Shown: positions 60,126-64,000 of the stretch, one piece after another
How positions within the stretch are numbered: the stretch's first letter is position 1
Layout: the number at the start of each line of letters is the position of its first letter
Assembly (NCBI GenBank): GCA_963811895.1
Contig: CAWETE010000013.1
Coordinates: forward strand, 66,194-130,193
Source: DASSUW01 sp963811895
GTDB lineage: Bacteria > Actinomycetota > Thermoleophilia > Solirubrobacterales > Solirubrobacteraceae
DNA: 64,000 nucleotides
Reading direction: 5' to 3'
Position numbers and translations under genes: made by a program
Notes under the pieces: generated by a model
Databases searched by the model: none
What the model was told of the DNA's origin: nothing
The model's input: the letters and a program-made list of their open reading frames with translations, nothing else

Positions 60126-62736
60126 ATGAGCGCAGTCGCCACGATGTGGCCGCTCGTCGGGCGCGACGACGAGCTCGCGCGCATCGCCGACGCGGCCGAG
60201 CGAGGCTGCTGCGGCGTCGTGATCAGCGCCACTGCGGGCGCCGGCAAGACCCGACTCGGGCGCGAGGCGCTGGCAGCTGCCGAGCACGACGGCGCCATGA
60301 GCCTGTGGGTGCAGGCGACGACGTGCGCCCGAACGATCCCGCTCGGCGCCTTCGCCGGTTTGCTGCCCGACGGTGCGCGCGCGGACGACCCGCTCGCCTT
60401 GCTGCGCGGGAGCGCGCTGGCGGTGCACGATCGTGCCCGAGGACGGGCGGTCGTGCTCGGCGTCGACGACGCGCAACTTCTGGACCCGGTCTCGGCGACC
60501 CTGGTGTTGCACCTGGCGACCAGCGCGGACGTCTTCGTGGTCGCTACGGTCCGTGTCGGCGAGCCGTGTCCCGACGCGATCGTGTCGCTCTGGAAGGACG
60601 CCGACGCGCACCGCCTACCGCTCGTCCGGCTCAGCGATGAAGCGGTCCGAATCACTGGTCGAGACAGCGCTCGGTGGCCCGCTGGAGGAGAAGGCGATTC
60701 GCTGGGTGGTGGACCGCAGCCAGGGCAATCCTCTGTACGCGCGCGAGCTCGTGCTAAACGCCGTCGACACGGGCTGCCTGAGGCCCTCGCGCGATCTATG
60801 GCGGCTCTCGGAGCCGCTGTCTGTTGGCGAGTCGCTGGTGGAGCTAGTCGAGCAGCGGCTGTCCGCACTCACGGCCGAGCAACGAGCGCCACTGGAGCTG
60901 CTCGCGCTCGGTGAACCGCTGGGGCTACGCGAGATCGCTACGTTGACCTCCAACGACGCGCTCGGCGAAGCCGAGTCGCACGGGCTGATCGCGATCGCCC
61001 CGGGCCCCAGCGAGCCCGAGGTCCGGCTCTCACATCCGCTCTACGGCGACGTCGTACGTGCGCAGCTGCCCACGCTCCGCTGCCGCGAGCTGCGGTTACT
61101 CCTGGCGACGGCGCTCCAGCGCCGCGAGCCGCTCGAATCCGACGACGCGCTGCGCGTGGTCCGGTTACTACTCGACGCCGCCGCGCCGATACCGCCGGAG
61201 CTGCTCGTCAGCGCGGCACGCGCGGCGAACCTCGCCGGCGACCCCGAGCTGGGCGCCCAACTCGCCGAGCTCGCGCTCACGGGCGACGCACACGCCGAGG
61301 CGGCGCTCGCCTTGGCGCGCGCGCATTCCATGCGTCAGCGCTTCGAGCAGGCCGAAGCGGTACTGGCTGCGGTAGAGGACGAAATGGCCGGCAACCCAGC
61401 CGCGGTCGACTACCTCGAACAGCGCATCCGAACGCTGTACCTCGGCCTCGATCGCGTCGACGAAACGCGCGCACTGCTCGACCGCGCGCGCTCGTGGTCT
61501 GCTCAACCTGACTGGCACCAACAGCTCCTGCCGCTGAGCCTGGCCGTCACCGCGGCCGAAGATCCCGCCGCCGCGCTAGCGGTGGCCGAGAACGCCGTGG
61601 CCGACGAGTCGCTCGCCACCGAGACGCGACAGCGCCTAGAACCGCGCTACGCCGTCCTGCTTCTGCAGTGCGGTCGCTGGAAAGAGTCCGACGCGATCGC
61701 CCGTCGCTACCGGCCGACCATCCCGATCCAGGATCCACTGGCACTCATCACACTCGCTCTTCACCGATGCGTCGGAGTCGAGTCCGGAGCCGACTGGCCA
61801 GATCTAGAGGCCTACCTATCGCAGACGCTCACGGACGGCGTACGACTCAACGACCATGAGGCTGCCGGACAAGCAGCAGCTGGGCTCGGGCACCTGCACT
61901 ACCTCCGCGGCAGTTTCCGCGACGCCACGCGCTGGCTCGCGGAGGCGGAGCTGCACTTCGAGCGTGAGGACGCCTTCGGCTCGATCGCCGACGTCCTCAT
62001 GCTCCAGATCGGAGTTGCCGCGTGCACGGGCGGAGACCCTGACCGTACCGCCGCCACTCTCGAGCGAGCGCAGACGAGCCCAGAGGCCCGGCGCCCGCGA
62101 CCAACGCGTGGCCCATATCTACTCCGGGCCGAAGGCTGGGCTGCATATGCGCGCAGTCCGGCGGCCGGCGCGGCCGAGCTGCTGTCAAGTGGCGAGCGCC
62201 TGGCCCATACCACGCCTGGATTCGCGTCCCTGCTCGCGTACGACGCCTTGATCGCAGGGGCGGCGCCAAATCGAAGCGCCGCCCTTCTCGCCCGGCTCGC
62301 TCCGCACTGCAATACGCGCATGATCGATGCGTATGCCGCCCACGCCGCCGCACTCGCGGCCCGTGACGGAACGGCACTGCTCCAAGCCGCGGACGGATTC
62401 GAAGCGATCGGCGCTCTGCGCTATGCCATGAAGGCGGCCACAGACGCCGCGGACGCTTTCGTCCAAGAGGGACGAAAAGACTCGGCGCGGCGCGCGGCCG
62501 CTCGAGCTCACCTCCTTCACGCGCCCGGCCACGGGTTGCACCCGCCAGTGATCGACGGTCTCGACGACACAACGACAGGGCTGACCGACCGGGAGCGACA
62601 ACTCGTCGACCTCGCTCGAAACGGACTAACGAACACCGAAATCGCGGACCGGCTCGTTCTCTCCGTCCGCACGGTGGAGACCCACCTCTACCACGCCATG
62701 CGAAAGCTCGGCGTCAACGACCGTCGCAAGCTATGA
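60126..62736 (+). pseudogene. LuxR-family LAL (MalT-like) regulator, single-base frameshift
   Basis: About 869 aa after one repair. ATG 60126 (MSAVATMWPLVGRDDELARI). The N-terminal AAA ATPase has ISATAGAGKTRLGREAL (Walker A) and VVLGVDDAQLLDP (Walker B). At about 60645-60655 an extra C shifts the frame, after which ESLVETALGGPLEEKAIRWV and QGNPLYARELVL continue the ATPase. A long TPR-like helical region follows, and the C-terminus is a LuxR HTH (LTDRERQLVDLARNGLTNTE, IADRLVLSVRTVETHLYHAM). Codon use is visibly less GC-biased than in the rest of the window (TTA, CTA, GTA and ATA codons occur), which suggests horizontal acquisition. A decayed tRNA-Ser lies just downstream. Confidence 0.82.
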
Positions 62737-62810
62737 GCAACCTGCAGCCGCCGCAGTTCTGGAACCGGCAGGTAACACTGCTCCGGAGCGCCGCAACTGA
62801 GCCGTCCTTC

Positions 62811-62898
62811 CAGGAGGTGCCGGAGCGGCCGAACGGGGACGCTTGGGATCGTGCGACTGGGGTCACCTCGTCCGAGGGTTCGAATTCCTCCCTCTCCG
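62811..62898 (+). pseudogene. Decayed tRNA-Ser copy
   Basis: From GGAGGTGCCGGAGCGGCCGA (62813-62832) through GACTGGGGTCACCTCGTCC (the variable arm) to GGTTCGAATTCC and CCTCTCCG (62877-62898) the sequence follows a class II tRNA-Ser. The acceptor stem is broken: the 5' side CAGGAGG pairs with CCTCTCC at only four positions. The anticodon arm (GACGCTTGGGATCGTGCGAC) has lost pairing, probably from a one-base deletion around a GGA anticodon. It is unlikely to be functional and may be one end of an integrated element. The antisense reads GEGGIRTLG, a well-known false peptide of tRNA-Ser. Confidence 0.65.
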
Positions 62899-62914
62899 TT
62901 GGCTCTGTACGCCG

Positions 62915-63643
62915 TCATGCCGCGGCTGCGGGGGCCGCGGCGAGCTCGGGCACCGTAACGAAGCGCGTCCCGCGTGCCGTGTGGTGCTCGAGCGCCACAC
63001 GCGCCGCCGCAAGCGAGCGGGAGCGGTCGTGGCGCGGGTCGTGGTCGGAGCCGTCGTGGAGCAGGATCAGGTCACCGTCGCGAGCACGGATGCAGCGGCG
63101 CCCGATCCGCTCGGCCGTCTCCCAGCCACGCCAGTCGTAGCCGGTGACGGACCAGGTGACCGGCAGGTAGCCCTCCTCGGCGAGCACGCGCAGCGTCCCG
63201 GGCCGGCGACGCCCGTACGGTGGGCGGATCAGCATCGCGCCGTCGACTCGCGAGAACGTCACGCCCGCGAGCTCGACCGCGCCGCGGCAGCGCGCGAGCT
63301 CCTCGCGGATCGCGTCGGCGCCGTGCAGGGGCATCGTCGGGTGCGTGTGCGTGTGGTTGCCGATCGCGTGGCCGCGCTCGACGATCTCGCGCAGCAACGC
63401 CGGCTCCCGGCCCGCCCACCTGCCGATAAGGAAGAAGGTGGCCTTGGCGTGGTAGGCGTCCAGCAGGTCGAGCAGGCGCGGGGTCTCGCGCGGGTTGGGG
63501 CCGTCGTCGAACGTGAGAGCGAGCTCCCCGCGCGCGCCGGGGAAGCGGTGGATGGTGGGGCCGTAGAGCTGGGCGGTCGGGACCTGGCCGCCGTAGAGCG
63601 CGACGGCCGCGACGCCGGTCGCGAGTGCGAGGGCGGCGCGCAT
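62915..63643 (-). CDS. NodB-type polysaccharide deacetylase
   Basis: A 242-aa CE4 deacetylase. ALALATGVAAVALYGG is a signal peptide or N-terminal anchor, so the enzyme acts outside the membrane. LALTFDDGPNPRETPRLLDL contains the catalytic Asp and metal Asp, IGNHTHTHPTM the two His ligands, LIRPPYGRRRPG the Arg motif and GDLILLHDGSD the last His. It deacetylates N-acetylated glycans such as peptidoglycan. ATG 63643 overlaps the stop of the upstream glycosyltransferase (TGATG). This is a different type from the frameshifted deacetylase at 37038. Confidence 0.9.
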   Translation of the reverse strand: MRAALALATGVAAVALYGGQVPTAQLYGPTIHRFPGARGELALTFDDGPNPRETPRLLDLLDAYHAKATFFLIGRWAGREPALLREIVERGHAIGNHTHTHPTMPLHGADAIREELARCRGAVELAGVTFSRVDGAMLIRPPYGRRRPGTLRVLAEEGYLPVTWSVTGYDWRGWETAERIGRRCIRARDGDLILLHDGSDHDPRHDRSRSLAAARVALEHHTARGTRFVTVPELAAAPAAAA

Positions 63644-64000
63644 CAGGCCGCCCTCCTCGCCGTCCGCCGCGCCTGCCGGCGGGTGCGCCGCGAGTCGGCG
63701 GCGGCCTGGGTCACCAGTGCCGCGATCGTCTCGAGGGCGATCTGGTTACCGGCCTGTCGGTAGCCGGCGAGCGCCTCGTCGTACTCGGGCAGGCGGACGA
63801 GGAACTCGGCCAGCTCGGCCGCCCCGGCCGCCGGTGCGCACATCCCGTATCCCTCGCGCTGTAGGTAGCGGGCGTTCATGAGCTGCTCGAACTGCCCATG
63901 CAGCGGCACCGAGAGCACCGGCTTGCGCAGGAAGATCGCCTCGCTGAGCAGCGAGAACCCGCCGCCGGTGATCACCGCGCGCGCCGTGCGCAGATCGTCG
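63643..64000 (-). CDS. Glycosyltransferase (MurG/UGT-like family), C-terminal part
   Basis: The gene enters from beyond the right edge of the window; about 118 C-terminal residues are visible. VITGGGFSLLSEAIFLRKPV, then LSVPLHGQFEQLMNARYLQR is the donor-binding motif of GT28/UDP-glucuronosyltransferase-like enzymes, in which GGG.S...EA contacts the nucleotide and the E-Q pair the sugar. A basic tail (SRRTRRQARRTARRAA) follows. It is coupled to the NodB deacetylase (TGATG), suggesting that the pair builds and trims a surface polysaccharide or glycolipid. Confidence 0.82.
   Translation of the reverse strand, partial: DDLRTARAVITGGGFSLLSEAIFLRKPVLSVPLHGQFEQLMNARYLQREGYGMCAPAAGAAELAEFLVRLPEYDEALAGYRQAGNQIALETIAALVTQAAADSRRTRRQARRTARRAA

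Noticed and set aside
60103..60129. Leader peptide MAHDRAAR before the LAL regulator
   Set aside because: The ATGA overlap is suggestive, but nine codons with no attenuator structure or ribosome site could easily be chance; noted only in the intergenic entry.
62688..62918. A 76-aa minus-strand protein containing GEGGIRTLGRG
   Set aside because: That peptide is the well-known false translation of the antisense of tRNA-Ser; it marks the tRNA remnant instead of a gene.
1..64000. CRISPR array, prophage or restriction-modification system
   Set aside because: I found no regularly spaced direct repeats, cas genes, phage structural genes or methyltransferase/endonuclease pairs in the window.

Overview
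The window is a very GC-rich, gene-dense bacterial chromosome segment. Several traits point to a high-GC Gram-positive actinobacterium, and I infer the Thermoleophilia/Solirubrobacterales group: GTG and TTG starts, genes coupled by 4-nt GTGA/ATGA/TTGA overlaps, SARP/BTAD and LuxR-LAL giant regulators, a tandem pair of Ku genes, HutC- and FadR-type GntR regulators, a eukaryote-like Ser/Thr kinase with an FHA partner, and secreted proteins with basic Cys-containing tails. No rRNA or marker gene is present to confirm this.

Layout. 1-10754: a partial phosphotransferase, an SDR, a GntR regulator and an APC permease, then a TIM-barrel gene divergent from a five-gene coupled operon (zinc alcohol dehydrogenase, GntR, FGGY kinase, GlpD, GlpK) that looks like polyol or glycerol catabolism. 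The same 15-bp operator lies before the permease and in the divergent promoter. 10741-13948: two Ku genes, an isochorismatase-fold hydrolase and a GT9-like glycosyltransferase. 14022-19984: an RbsC/B/A-type sugar ABC transporter, a benzoylformate-decarboxylase-like ThDP enzyme and a FadR-type regulator. 19981-23151: an SRPBCC/ArsR pair, a malate/lactate dehydrogenase and an SDR, with hairpin repeats. 23154-23867: an iron-related remnant in which a Fur C-terminus and an N-truncated ferritin meet head to head. 23904-29912: a hybrid histidine kinase with a receiver and a REC-pseudocyclase, a Gly/Cys-rich protein, an FHA-HTH regulator with a Ser/Thr kinase, and a membrane-anchored secreted protein.

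30079-41468: a giant SARP-nSTAND-WD40 regulator preceded by GTAGACC repeats; an amidohydrolase, intradiol dioxygenase and deacetylase cassette; an SDR and MetE-like pair; and a cobalamin riboswitch controlling a secreted protein built like animal intrinsic factor/transcobalamin with a collagen-like linker. That last locus is the most interesting in the window. 41455-49800: a second SARP-ATPase-TPR regulator, a LuxR-type protein, a coupled sulfotransferase/sulfatase pair, a metallo-beta-lactamase-fold protein, small proteins and a phosphodiester glycosidase. 49925-55983: a molybdenum hydroxylase large subunit with hydantoinase/oxoprolinase A and B subunits. 55984-62900: a plastic region with a decayed IS1182-family transposase, a secreted beta-propeller, a LuxR-LAL regulator of lower GC content and a decayed tRNA-Ser. 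62915-64000: a NodB deacetylase and the end of a glycosyltransferase.

Six otherwise well-conserved genes are each interrupted by net single-base insertions (seven events, all +1). This suggests sequencing or assembly error rather than natural decay, so these frameshifts should be read with caution.
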